A stretch of DNA of 48,599 bases, from assembly GCA_022508745.1 (NCBI GenBank), contig JAFLUP010000008.1, forward strand, positions 1 through 48,599, in the 5' to 3' direction. Under the pieces are notes generated by a model. It did no database searches, was not told where the DNA came from, and saw nothing but the letters and a program-made list of their open reading frames with translations. The translations under genes and the position numbers were made by a program. Of this stretch, positions 19,122 through 26,321 are shown piece after piece. Source of the DNA: Oscillospiraceae bacterium (GTDB lineage: Bacteria > Bacillota > Clostridia > Oscillospirales > CAG-382). The first letter of the stretch is position 1. Every line of letters starts with the position of its first letter.

Positions 19122-19150
19122 TTAGGGGTGTAAAAATCATTTTAGGGGTG
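19122..19150 (+). repeat. TTAGGGGTG direct repeat pair
   Basis: TTAGGGGTG occurs at 19122-19130 and 19142-19150, a 20-base period (about two helical turns), in the gene-free stretch before the sce7726-SNF2 gene. A regulator or recombinase site is possible but not shown. I see no gene from 19077 to 19334. Confidence 0.5.
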
Positions 19151-19334
19151 CAGATTCGTTCATCAATAGCAAATCGCCATGCATGCCATCCTCTGCGGAC
19201 ACTCCGCCCGCTTTCAACGCGATCCTTGCGGATCAGTTACAGGCTGTGCTGCGCAAAAACGAATGTACCAAAATTGCCGCACCGCACATGATAAAATTGT
19301 CATAACGGAATGGGACGGCCATGGAGAGGTAGGG

Positions 19335-22300
19335 GTGAAAACGCAGATGAAGGATAAACAGATCAGGGAAATTTTAATTTCGTATTTGTTGGCAGAACAT
19401 AAAGAGATCCGCATCTATCAGGAAAAAAGCATCGGATCGTCCGTTTGCGACGTAATGGCGGTGACCGACTGTCTGACCGGCTATGAGATCAAAAGCGATA
19501 CGGACAATTATAATCGTTTAGATTCGCAGATCCAAGCTTACGATCGGTTTTTCGACCGCAACTATATCGTGATCGGCGCAAATCATCGGAAAAGTATAGA
19601 AGAGAGAATTCCTGCATACTGGGGCATCATGATCATCGAGAAAGATTGCATAACGGTACAAAGGGATGCCCAAAAACCGCCGAAAAGCCTTCCGTACCGC
19701 CGGTATCAGTTGGATATCCTTTGGAAGCTGGAGCTGAAAAATCTGCTGATCAAAGAAGATCTCCCCTCCTATACATACAAGGATAAAGCGTACATCATCC
19801 GCCAGATTATGGAATATGTAGAGGATGCGGAAATCCAAAAGCATGTTGTCTATGAGCTGATGCATCGGGATTACTCTTTATACGATGCAAAGGATTATAC
19901 GATCTATTCTCCCGGAACGCAGGCGATATCCGAGAGCGCCCTTGAAGGTCTTCCCACAAGCGAGATTATTGATGCCCTTTCGGAAAAAAATCTGGAAGAA
20001 TTCACACTGGACCAATGGATCGCTTTATACCGGCAGGCAAAAGAGGTCCAGCGCAACAAAGAAGCACTTTCGCGGTCCATTCCAAAGGAAAAGCCCAAAA
20101 ATCTGGTCCCTTATACCGAAATTGAAGTGTCCCCCGGCGTCCCGTGGGTAAGCAGGCGGATCATTGAGGCGTTCGTTTATTACCTGGGCACAGGCAAAGA
20201 ATACACCTCCGTTGCCGCGCAAAGGTTGGTAAACTACGAGCCGATCACGGGCGCCTGGCATATCAACAATAAAGCAAGCGATGTTCTCTGGATCGACCAG
20301 CACTATGTCCCGCTCGACAGGATGCGGCTCACACATACCTATGGCCTTCCGCGATATAATGCGTTCTTTATTTTTGAGGCGATGCTGAATCTGCGGGAAA
20401 TCAAGCTGTATGACAAAAACAACGTCTACAGCGAAAAAGACACCGTAGCGGCGCTGGAAAAGCAGGAAGCCATTTTGCAGCTGTTCCAGAAGTGGATCTG
20501 GGAAGACGAGGACAGGCGATGGGAAGTCGAAAAAGCATACAGCGATTTGTTCGGCAGATTCCAGCCCAGATCATACGACGGCACAACGCTGGCGTTCCCC
20601 GAAATGAGCGAACAAATACAATTATACCCCTATCAAAAGGATGCGGTGCAAAAGATTCTGACCGAAAAAAATACCCTGCTTGCCTTTGACGTCGGCGCGG
20701 GCAAAACCTATATCATGATCGCCGCAGCCATGAAACTGCGGCAGGAAGGATTGGCGCGAAAAAATGTATTCGTCGTCCCGAACAACATTGTAGGGCAGTG
20801 GGAGCTGATCTTCAAAGCCATGTATCCGCGCGCGAAGGTTCTCAGCGTAGAGCCCAAAAGCTTTAAGCCGGAAATGCGCCAGAAGGTTCTCGGGCAGATC
20901 CGGGACGGCGACTATGACGGGATCGTGATCGCCTACAGCTGCTTTGAAATGATCCCGCTGTCAAGCAACCATATCATGGAGCAGATGAACCGGAATCTGT
21001 TGAATATCGAAACGGTTATGCGAAATGTACGTTTGGAGTCGGGAAGTCATACCGCGCTGCAGAGAGAGGCGGCGTTTATCAAAAAGCAGGCGGCAGAGCT
21101 GATCGACGCCATGACGGCACTCTCCAACGAAATTACGTTTGAGGAGTTGGAAATCAATACCCTATTCGTGGACGAGGCACACAATTTCAAAAATATCCCG
21201 CTGCGCACCAACATGAGAAATCTTGCGGGGATCAATATCAAAGGGTCCCCAAAATGTCTGGAGATGCTCCACAAAGTACGGGCGGTGCAGGAAGCAAATA
21301 ACGGCAGAGGCGTCGTTTTCGCGACCGGGACGCCGCTGTGCAACTCCATTTCGGACGCCTACGCCATGCAGCTGTATTTGCAGCATGACGTCATGCGCGA
21401 AACGCATCTGGACCGCTTCGACAACTGGGTTAAATCCTTCGCCAAACCCGAGCGGGTATGTGAAATCGACGTGGATACGTCCAAGTTCCGGTTCCGCAAT
21501 CGTTTTTCCAAGTTCTTCAATCTGCCGGAACTTTCCAAAATGTTCGCGGATATTGCGATTTTCCACGCCGTGGATGAAAAAGACCTTCCGGAAATGGAGG
21601 GATACGATAACATCCTGATTCAGCAAAACGCAGCGCTGCAGCGTTATATGGAGAAACTCTGCGAACGCACGGAAAAGATCCGGGAGATGGCGGTAGAGAA
21701 GGCAGCAGATAATATGCTGAAAGTCAGCACCGACGGAAGAAAGGCGGCCCTTGACCTCCGTCTTGTGGGAGAGGAGCAGCCCTATGACCGCTCCTCCAAG
21801 CTCCTGCACTGTGTGGAACATGTACTGGAAATCTACCGGAAAGAGCCGGGCTGCACGCAAGTCGTCTTCTGCGATCTTTCCACGCCGAAGGGAAACGAGT
21901 TTAACGTATATGCCGATCTGAAAGATCGTCTGTCAGAAGCCGGTATACCGGAAAAGGAGATCGCCTTCATTCATAGCTATCACAGCGAGGCGCATAAGGT
22001 CGCGCTATATGAAAAGGTAAATCGAGGGGATGTTCGGGTGCTGATCGGTTCCACGTTCAAACTGGGAATCGGTGCGAATATCCAGACAAAGCTCAAAGCG
22101 GTACACCATCTGGACATCCCCTGGCGTCCGGCGGACATGGTGCAAAGAGAAGGGCGTATTCTGCGAAAAGGAAACACCAACGAAAGCATCCGCATTTTCC
22201 GCTATATCACGGAAGGGAGCTTTGACGCGTATTCCTGGCAGATTTTAGAGGCAAAACAGCGATTTATCTCCCAGTTTTTAAGCGGTTCCTCCTACCAACG

Positions 22301-22976
22301 GTCGGCAAGCGATCTGGACGAAACCATCCTGACCTATGCGCAGGTCAAAGCACTTGCCATCTCGGAGCCGCTGATGAAGGAGCTTGCGGAAAAGCAAAAT
22401 GAATTGCAACGCCTGTTGATCCTGTCCTCCGGATATGCGGATATACGAAAGGATCTGGAAGAGAAACTCCCCAAAAAAGAAGCCGAGCTGCACCTGTTGG
22501 AAAACAGATATGCAGCCGGCGTCGAAAATGCGCGGCATATCCATACGTTTTCCGAAGCAGATTATCAGCAGGCGTACGATACCCTCAAAACGGTATTGCC
22601 TGCATCGGCGCTTAACGGGACTACGGAATTTCCCAAAGATCTGCAAGTCCTCGGATTCCAACTATCGCTGCCGGACACGCAGGACAGCGAGCATCCGATC
22701 CTTCTTTTGGGGCGCGAACAGGCGGAGTATGCCGTTAAAACGGGCAATTCGGCGCACGGCAACGCAAGGCGCATTTTGAATTTTCTGAAGCAGTTCGACA
22801 ATCTGCTCGGCGATTTGACCCAACAGATGGAAAAGTTAAAGCAAGAGATCGCCGCATATAAAGAAATGCAAAAGCAGGAGAATCCGTACAATGCGCAGAT
22901 TCTGGCACGCAAAGATGAGATTGCGGCGTTGCAAAGTAAAATAGACATTTGGGACGACACGGAGCCGATCGTGTAA
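19335..22976 (+). CDS. sce7726 nuclease-like domain fused to SNF2 helicase
   Basis: The start is the GTG at 19335, five bases after GAGAGG; the ATG at 19347 is the alternative. The product is 1213 residues. Residues 1 to about 115 match the sce7726 family (IREILISYLLAEHKEIRIYQEKSI, CDVMAVTDCLTGYEIKSDTDNYNRL, AYDRFFDRNYIVIGA), a restriction-nuclease-like fold with the ExK motif in YEIKS. A middle region precedes an SNF2 helicase: Walker A FDVGAGKT (about 455), NTLFVDEAHNFKN (about 611), FATGTPLCNSISD, GIGANIQTKLKAVHHLD and QREGRILRKGN (about 938). The C-terminus is charged and helical. The helicase resembles the large SNF2 proteins of conjugative elements. The fusion suggests DNA processing or defence, but its function is unknown. 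Confidence 0.85.
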   Translation: MKTQMKDKQIREILISYLLAEHKEIRIYQEKSIGSSVCDVMAVTDCLTGYEIKSDTDNYNRLDSQIQAYDRFFDRNYIVIGANHRKSIEERIPAYWGIMIIEKDCITVQRDAQKPPKSLPYRRYQLDILWKLELKNLLIKEDLPSYTYKDKAYIIRQIMEYVEDAEIQKHVVYELMHRDYSLYDAKDYTIYSPGTQAISESALEGLPTSEIIDALSEKNLEEFTLDQWIALYRQAKEVQRNKEALSRSIPKEKPKNLVPYTEIEVSPGVPWVSRRIIEAFVYYLGTGKEYTSVAAQRLVNYEPITGAWHINNKASDVLWIDQHYVPLDRMRLTHTYGLPRYNAFFIFEAMLNLREIKLYDKNNVYSEKDTVAALEKQEAILQLFQKWIWEDEDRRWEVEKAYSDLFGRFQPRSYDGTTLAFPEMSEQIQLYPYQKDAVQKILTEKNTLLAFDVGAGKTYIMIAAAMKLRQEGLARKNVFVVPNNIVGQWELIFKAMYPRAKVLSVEPKSFKPEMRQKVLGQIRDGDYDGIVIAYSCFEMIPLSSNHIMEQMNRNLLNIETVMRNVRLESGSHTALQREAAFIKKQAAELIDAMTALSNEITFEELEINTLFVDEAHNFKNIPLRTNMRNLAGINIKGSPKCLEMLHKVRAVQEANNGRGVVFATGTPLCNSISDAYAMQLYLQHDVMRETHLDRFDNWVKSFAKPERVCEIDVDTSKFRFRNRFSKFFNLPELSKMFADIAIFHAVDEKDLPEMEGYDNILIQQNAALQRYMEKLCERTEKIREMAVEKAADNMLKVSTDGRKAALDLRLVGEEQPYDRSSKLLHCVEHVLEIYRKEPGCTQVVFCDLSTPKGNEFNVYADLKDRLSEAGIPEKEIAFIHSYHSEAHKVALYEKVNRGDVRVLIGSTFKLGIGANIQTKLKAVHHLDIPWRPADMVQREGRILRKGNTNESIRIFRYITEGSFDAYSWQILEAKQRFISQFLSGSSYQRSASDLDETILTYAQVKALAISEPLMKELAEKQNELQRLLILSSGYADIRKDLEEKLPKKEAELHLLENRYAAGVENARHIHTFSEADYQQAYDTLKTVLPASALNGTTEFPKDLQVLGFQLSLPDTQDSEHPILLLGREQAEYAVKTGNSAHGNARRILNFLKQFDNLLGDLTQQMEKLKQEIAAYKEMQKQENPYNAQILARKDEIAALQSKIDIWDDTEPIV

Positions 22977-23113
22977 AGGCAAAAATGCCCTCAAAGGCAG
23001 AGCCATCGGGATGTAACGGTTCCGAGAAAAAACGAACGATTCCGGATGATGTGATGAGGTTGGACTACAACCGTATGATCCTACGCTCGGCAAAAAACAC
23101 GCCCTCGTTATGA

Positions 23114-23332
23114 GCCGCGGGAATCGAACGCAAAGGGCTACATTCCATGAGGCATACGTTCGCGACGAACTTGGTGAACGGGCAGAAACAGCCGGACGGC
23201 AGCATCCGTTCGCTGACGCCGAAACAAGTCGCCGATCTGCTTGGTCACAGTACCTCGCAGATCACCGAGATGTACTATATGCGGAAAGACACAGCGAGAT
23301 TGAACGGGATAACGGATGGATTTGAGATATGA
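23114..23332 (+). pseudogene. Tyrosine integrase, C-terminal fragment
   Basis: The frame reads GIERKGLHSMRHTFATNLV, LTPKQVADLLGHSTSQITEMYYMRKD and ends TDGFEI. This is the catalytic C-terminus of a tyrosine recombinase: HxxR, LLGH and the Tyr nucleophile in MYY are intact. An in-frame stop lies just upstream at 23111-23113 and no N-terminal or core-binding domain is found between 22977 and there. It is therefore a remnant of an integrative element that once carried this integrase. Confidence 0.78.
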
Positions 23333-23389
23333 CATCCTGTTAAACAGTATAAAATCAACCAAAAATGACCACGATATTAAAAAATAGTA

Positions 23390-23418
23390 TTGACGAGAAT
23401 GAAAAAGTATGTTACAAT
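23390..23418 (+). promoter_or_regulatory. Promoter of the hicAB-secB-like operon
   Basis: TTGACG (23390-23395) and TACAAT (23413-23418) are separated by exactly 17 bases. The -10 box is overlapped by the operator below. Confidence 0.78.
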
Positions 23419-23442
23419 GCAACTACAAGTTAGTTGCATTGT
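23414..23442 (+). promoter_or_regulatory. Operator: perfect 12-bp inverted repeat over the hic promoter
   Basis: ACAATGCAACTA (23414-23425) and TAGTTGCATTGT (23431-23442) are exact reverse complements with a 5-base spacer. The left arm covers the -10 box, so a bound protein would block transcription. HicB has a ribbon-helix-helix domain suited to such a site, which indicates autorepression. Confidence 0.8.
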
Positions 23443-23460
23443 GAGGTGACATGCAATTCG

Positions 23461-23718
23461 ATGAGTCAACATCAAAAAGCAATTGAGCGATTAAAATCAA
23501 TTCCTAAAGACTATACATATAGTGAGTTAAGAAGTTTATTAACAAGAATAGGCTTTATAGAGTACAATAAGGGAAACACATCTGGATCCCGTGTCAGATT
23601 CTATAGAGACGCTGATAAGGCAATTATTAATTTACACAAACCGCATCCCGGCGATATCATGAAAGAATACGCAGTAAGGGATGTTGTGCAAGCGTTAGAA
23701 GGGTATGGAGATTTATAA
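23461..23718 (+). CDS. hicA: HicA family mRNA interferase toxin
   Basis: The 85-residue protein is of the HicA double-stranded-RNA-binding-like fold (YTYSELRSLLTRIGFIEYNKGNTSGSRVRFYRD, then INLHKPHPGDIMKEYAVRDVVQALEG). The catalytic His of HicA lies in the LHKPHPG motif. HicA toxins cut mRNA and are held inactive by HicB. I use the ATG at 23461; a TTG at 23434 is in frame but has no ribosome site. Its stop overlaps the hicB start by one base (TAATG). The DNA is clearly more AT-rich than the flanks, which suggests separate acquisition. Confidence 0.9.
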   Translation: MSQHQKAIERLKSIPKDYTYSELRSLLTRIGFIEYNKGNTSGSRVRFYRDADKAIINLHKPHPGDIMKEYAVRDVVQALEGYGDL

Positions 23719-24188
23719 TGGAAAACAATATTTTAGAGTATAAGGGCTATTTTTCAAAAATTGAGTATTCATCAAAAGATAATGTTTTACACGGTAAAGT
23801 TGAAGGTATTGCAGATTTGATCAACTTTGAAAGTTCTAATTGTGATGAGATTGAAAAGGAATTTCAAAATGCTGTAGATGATTACTTAGAGTTTTGTCAA
23901 GAGATTGGAAAATCTCCTGAAAAGCCTTACAAGGGTTCGTTTAATGTTAGAATTCATCCCGATTTACACAAAAAAGCCGATACAATAGCAAAAAAACAAG
24001 GAATCACATTAAATCAATTTGTTTCAGACGCTATTGCAAGTCATTTGAACGGCGCAGAAAACAGAACAATAATATATTATCCGGTACAAAATCTAATTTG
24101 GGGAATTAATAATCCTGTGACAAATTATAAAAACAGAATAAAACAACAAACAAGCACAAGTGAGGTAAAAGTAGCATGGCAAATGTAA
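23718..24188 (+). CDS. hicB: HicB family antitoxin with long C-terminal extension
   Basis: The 156-residue protein starts with the HicB partial-RNase-H-like domain (LEYKGYFSKIEYSSKDNVLHGKVEGIADLINFES). A ribbon-helix-helix follows (KGSFNVRIHPDLHKKADTIAKKQGITLNQFVSDAIASHL, about 76-110). The usual protein ends there. This one continues about 45 residues with an aromatic and hydrophobic tail (TIIYYPVQNLIWGINNP) and ends in AWQM. Its last 13 bases overlap the SecB-like gene. In toxin-antitoxin-chaperone systems such a tail makes the antitoxin depend on a SecB-like chaperone. That reading fits the gene order but is inferred. Confidence 0.88.
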   Translation: MENNILEYKGYFSKIEYSSKDNVLHGKVEGIADLINFESSNCDEIEKEFQNAVDDYLEFCQEIGKSPEKPYKGSFNVRIHPDLHKKADTIAKKQGITLNQFVSDAIASHLNGAENRTIIYYPVQNLIWGINNPVTNYKNRIKQQTSTSEVKVAWQM

Positions 24189-24550
24189 GTTTATCAAAAA
24201 TAATTTTTACCAATATTTCCTATGATTTAGATATTGAAGATTCCGAGCAGTTTAGTTTAGAAGTTAAAAACGAAATATCTCTTAAATTACCCAAAGATAC
24301 GAGTGATAATAGTTTCCTATTAGTTTTTGAGACCTCTGTGGTAGAGCCGGAACACAATTATTTAAAAATTATAATTAAAGCAAATGCGTTTTTTGACAGT
24401 GATGAAAAACTTTCATCCTATGACAATGTCGTAAAAAGCGAGTGTTTTCCAGTTGTATTCAAAACAATAGCTCAAAAAATTGATCAAATTTTAGAAATTC
24501 TTGATTATCCAAGATTAAACATAAAAGCAAATACTTCCGACAAAAATTGA
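24176..24550 (+). CDS. SecB-like chaperone (candidate TA-pairing chaperone)
   Basis: The 124-residue protein has the order of SecB-like chaperones. It opens with MANVSLSKIIFTNISYDL and has alternating beta strands (FSLEVKNEISLKL, FLLVFETSVV). LKIIIKANAFFDSDE is the conserved strand and FF motif. A C-terminal helix pair follows (VFKTIAQKIDQILEIL) with the late proline motif YPRLNI. SecB proteins bind unfolded clients. Small SecB-like proteins encoded after a toxin-antitoxin pair protect the antitoxin. The start overlaps hicB by 13 bp, with GAGG 10 bases before it. Sequence similarity is distant, so the call leans on context too. Confidence 0.62.
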   Translation: MANVSLSKIIFTNISYDLDIEDSEQFSLEVKNEISLKLPKDTSDNSFLLVFETSVVEPEHNYLKIIIKANAFFDSDEKLSSYDNVVKSECFPVVFKTIAQKIDQILEILDYPRLNIKANTSDKN

Positions 24551-24651
24551 TGCTTTTTTGATGATGCAGCAGACGGAAACGTTACGAACGGTTACCACCA
24601 GATACGAAATTGACGCCCGTTTGACGCTCAAAATCGCGGAAAATCAGACCG

Positions 24652-24713
24652 CGCGCCGAGCAAAAAAGGAACAAGAAAAACGGCTTAAACCAAGCGTTCA
24701 AGCCGTTTTTTCA
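24652..24713 (+). repeat. Terminator-containing direct repeat, copy 2
   Basis: This is nearly the same 62 bases as 19016-19076. The hairpin arms are AACGGCTTAAAC and GTTCAAGCCGTT with A/T flanks. It lies immediately after the 3' end of the tRNA-Trp fragment and so is probably that gene's native terminator (minus strand). Confidence 0.8.
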
Positions 24714-24714
24714 A

Positions 24715-24759
24715 TGGCAGGGGCACAAGGACTCGGACCCTGGACACGCGGTTTTGGAG
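24715..24759 (-). other. tRNA-Trp 3'-half fragment, probable attachment site
   Basis: Read on the minus strand from 24759, the 45 bases are CTCCAAA (anticodon loop, anticodon CCA), ACCGC, GTGTC, CAGGG, TCCGAGT, CCTTG, TGCCCCT, G and CCA. That is exactly tRNA positions 32-76. The T stem pairs 5 of 5 (one G-U), and the T loop has one change (TTC to TCC). The bases before position 32 cannot pair with the anticodon stem, so the 5' half is absent. A break in the anticodon loop is the usual crossover region for tyrosine integrases. In this orientation the inserted element should lie at higher coordinates. Confidence 0.82.
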
Positions 24760-24802
24760 TGGATGTTGATGTGTGGTTCACGATGGAAACACTGGCGGTG
24801 TT

Positions 24803-24829
24803 ACGGCACTTTTCAGACACGGCACTTTT
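24803..24829 (+). repeat. ACGGCACTTTT direct repeat next to the tRNA fragment
   Basis: ACGGCACTTTT occurs at 24803-24813 and 24819-24829, 16 bases apart. Direct repeats close to an attachment core are often arm-type integrase sites. This is a position-based guess. Apart from the repeats and the tRNA fragment I see no gene between 24551 and 24847. Confidence 0.45.
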
Positions 24830-24847
24830 GATTTTCAAGAAATGATG

Positions 24848-26311
24848 CTATTTTGACGCTTTTAGCGCAGCGATATAGTCCGTTGCCCGCTCAGCGGCAA
24901 GGCGTCCGCTGTTGACCGCATAGCCCATGGTGTTACCGGGAAGCGGGAACAGATAGGTGTCTCCGTAAATATCGCAGGTATCGCTGCCAGAGGCGTACAG
25001 ACCGGGGATAGGCTTATTTTCGGTGGACAGGACTTGGAATTTATAGTTGACTTGAATGCCGCCAAGACTGCCGTAAGCGCCCAAACAAAGCGCCACGGCG
25101 TACAGCCTGCCCTTGAGCGGACGAAGGTAGTGATGGGACTTACAGAACTGGTCGTCCACCTTCGTTTCACAGGCGGAATTGTACACCTCCAGTGTATCTG
25201 CAAGCGTTGCCGGGTCGATGCCGATTTTTTCGGCAAGCTCTTCCACCGTGTCGGCGCAAAAGGCAAAGTCGGGATACTGCTCGATCAAATCTGCCATGCC
25301 CTCTTCAAAGTCATCGGCGGGATTCCCCGAATGAACGCCGCCGGGATAGTCAACGCCGTGCTTGCGATAATAACGCATCAATCGGTTGTCCACAATCGGA
25401 TAAACGCGGCGATTGGGCTGACGGTCAATGATATTGGCAGTAACAGACGCATTTTCAATCATGGTCTCATCCATAACGCGCTCGCCGTTAATATTTACTA
25501 CCAGCGAAGCAGGCTGGCGAAACGCATCCAGCAAAAGGCAGTTGGGGATCTCCGACCAGATGATCTTTTCCATGTGTGTCTCCCCGTGCGCACCGCCCAC
25601 TTCCCAAACCATACGAATGCCGTCTCCGGTAACACCGGGAGAACGCACGTTGAATATGTCCTTCCCCCACTCATAGCCACACTCCTCGCGAATCATATCC
25701 GGATTGTCGCCGAACCCGCCGGTCGCAACGATAACCGCTTTGGATCGAATCTCCAACTCCTCGCCGGTCTCCGTACTTTTCGCTTTAACGCCTACGACCC
25801 TGCCGTTCTCCATTATAAGCGAAGTGGCGGGGGTGTTGAGCAATATCTGCACACCCAGCTCCAATGCATTTTCATAGAGAACCTTATTCATGGCACTAGC
25901 GGCGCGCGGCCCAGGCTTTCCGCCGTCCTCTGGCGCCACGACGTGCCAGGTGGGTGCCGCGGATGGAAAATACTTTGCCACACCTGCAAACCGAACGCCC
26001 ATATCCTCCAGCCAGTCAATGGTACTGCCCGATTTCCAGATGTATTCCCGCAGTTTCCGGGGATCTACCCGCCAGTGGGTGTATTCCATCATCTGGTGGA
26101 ACACCTCTTCCTTGCGCAGGGTAATCATTCCCGCCTTTTGAATGCGGCTTTCCACCCCAAACGGACCCATACCCATGTTGGCAGTACCGCCGACCATGGC
26201 GTTTTTTTCCAGTACAATTGCACGCATACCGTTTTCAGCGGCAGTGACAGCCGCAGCCAAGCCGGAAGGTCCGGCAGCAACAATACAGATGTCAGTATAT
26301 AAGATGTTCAT
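24848..26311 (-). CDS. FAD-dependent oxidoreductase, fumarate-reductase-like flavoprotein
   Basis: The 487-residue protein has the FAD_binding_2 fold. It has an N-terminal dinucleotide site with an unusual first Gly (VAAGPSGLAAAVTAAENG), LEKNAMVGGTANMGMG, AVIVATGGFGDN, GDGIRMVWEVGGA and a C-terminal FAD cap (PIPGLYASGSDT, LFPLPGNTMGYAVNSGRLA). There is no signal peptide or haem domain, so it is cytosolic. The family reduces activated C=C bonds or desaturates steroids and ketones. GAGAGG lies before the ATG. It starts 10 bp after the flavodoxin-like gene in the same operon. Reduction of an aglycone double bond is a plausible role, not shown. Confidence 0.87.
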   Translation of the reverse strand: MNILYTDICIVAAGPSGLAAAVTAAENGMRAIVLEKNAMVGGTANMGMGPFGVESRIQKAGMITLRKEEVFHQMMEYTHWRVDPRKLREYIWKSGSTIDWLEDMGVRFAGVAKYFPSAAPTWHVVAPEDGGKPGPRAASAMNKVLYENALELGVQILLNTPATSLIMENGRVVGVKAKSTETGEELEIRSKAVIVATGGFGDNPDMIREECGYEWGKDIFNVRSPGVTGDGIRMVWEVGGAHGETHMEKIIWSEIPNCLLLDAFRQPASLVVNINGERVMDETMIENASVTANIIDRQPNRRVYPIVDNRLMRYYRKHGVDYPGGVHSGNPADDFEEGMADLIEQYPDFAFCADTVEELAEKIGIDPATLADTLEVYNSACETKVDDQFCKSHHYLRPLKGRLYAVALCLGAYGSLGGIQVNYKFQVLSTENKPIPGLYASGSDTCDIYGDTYLFPLPGNTMGYAVNSGRLAAERATDYIAALKASK

Positions 26312-26321
26312 GGTATCCCTC

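Noticed and set aside
23147..23332. Functional small recombinase
   Set aside because: The frame begins inside the catalytic domain with a stop just upstream and lacks the catalytic region that precedes HxxR, so it is a remnant.
24715..24759. Complete tRNA gene
   Set aside because: Only positions 32-76 are present; the bases that should form the D arm and the 5' acceptor strand do not pair, so no functional tRNA can form.
24558..24845. 95-aa plus-strand ORF after the SecB-like gene
   Set aside because: It reads through the terminator repeat and the tRNA-Trp fragment, so it is not a protein gene.
25034..26302. 422-aa plus-strand open frame
   Set aside because: It lies antisense to the FAD oxidoreductase and contains no family motif.
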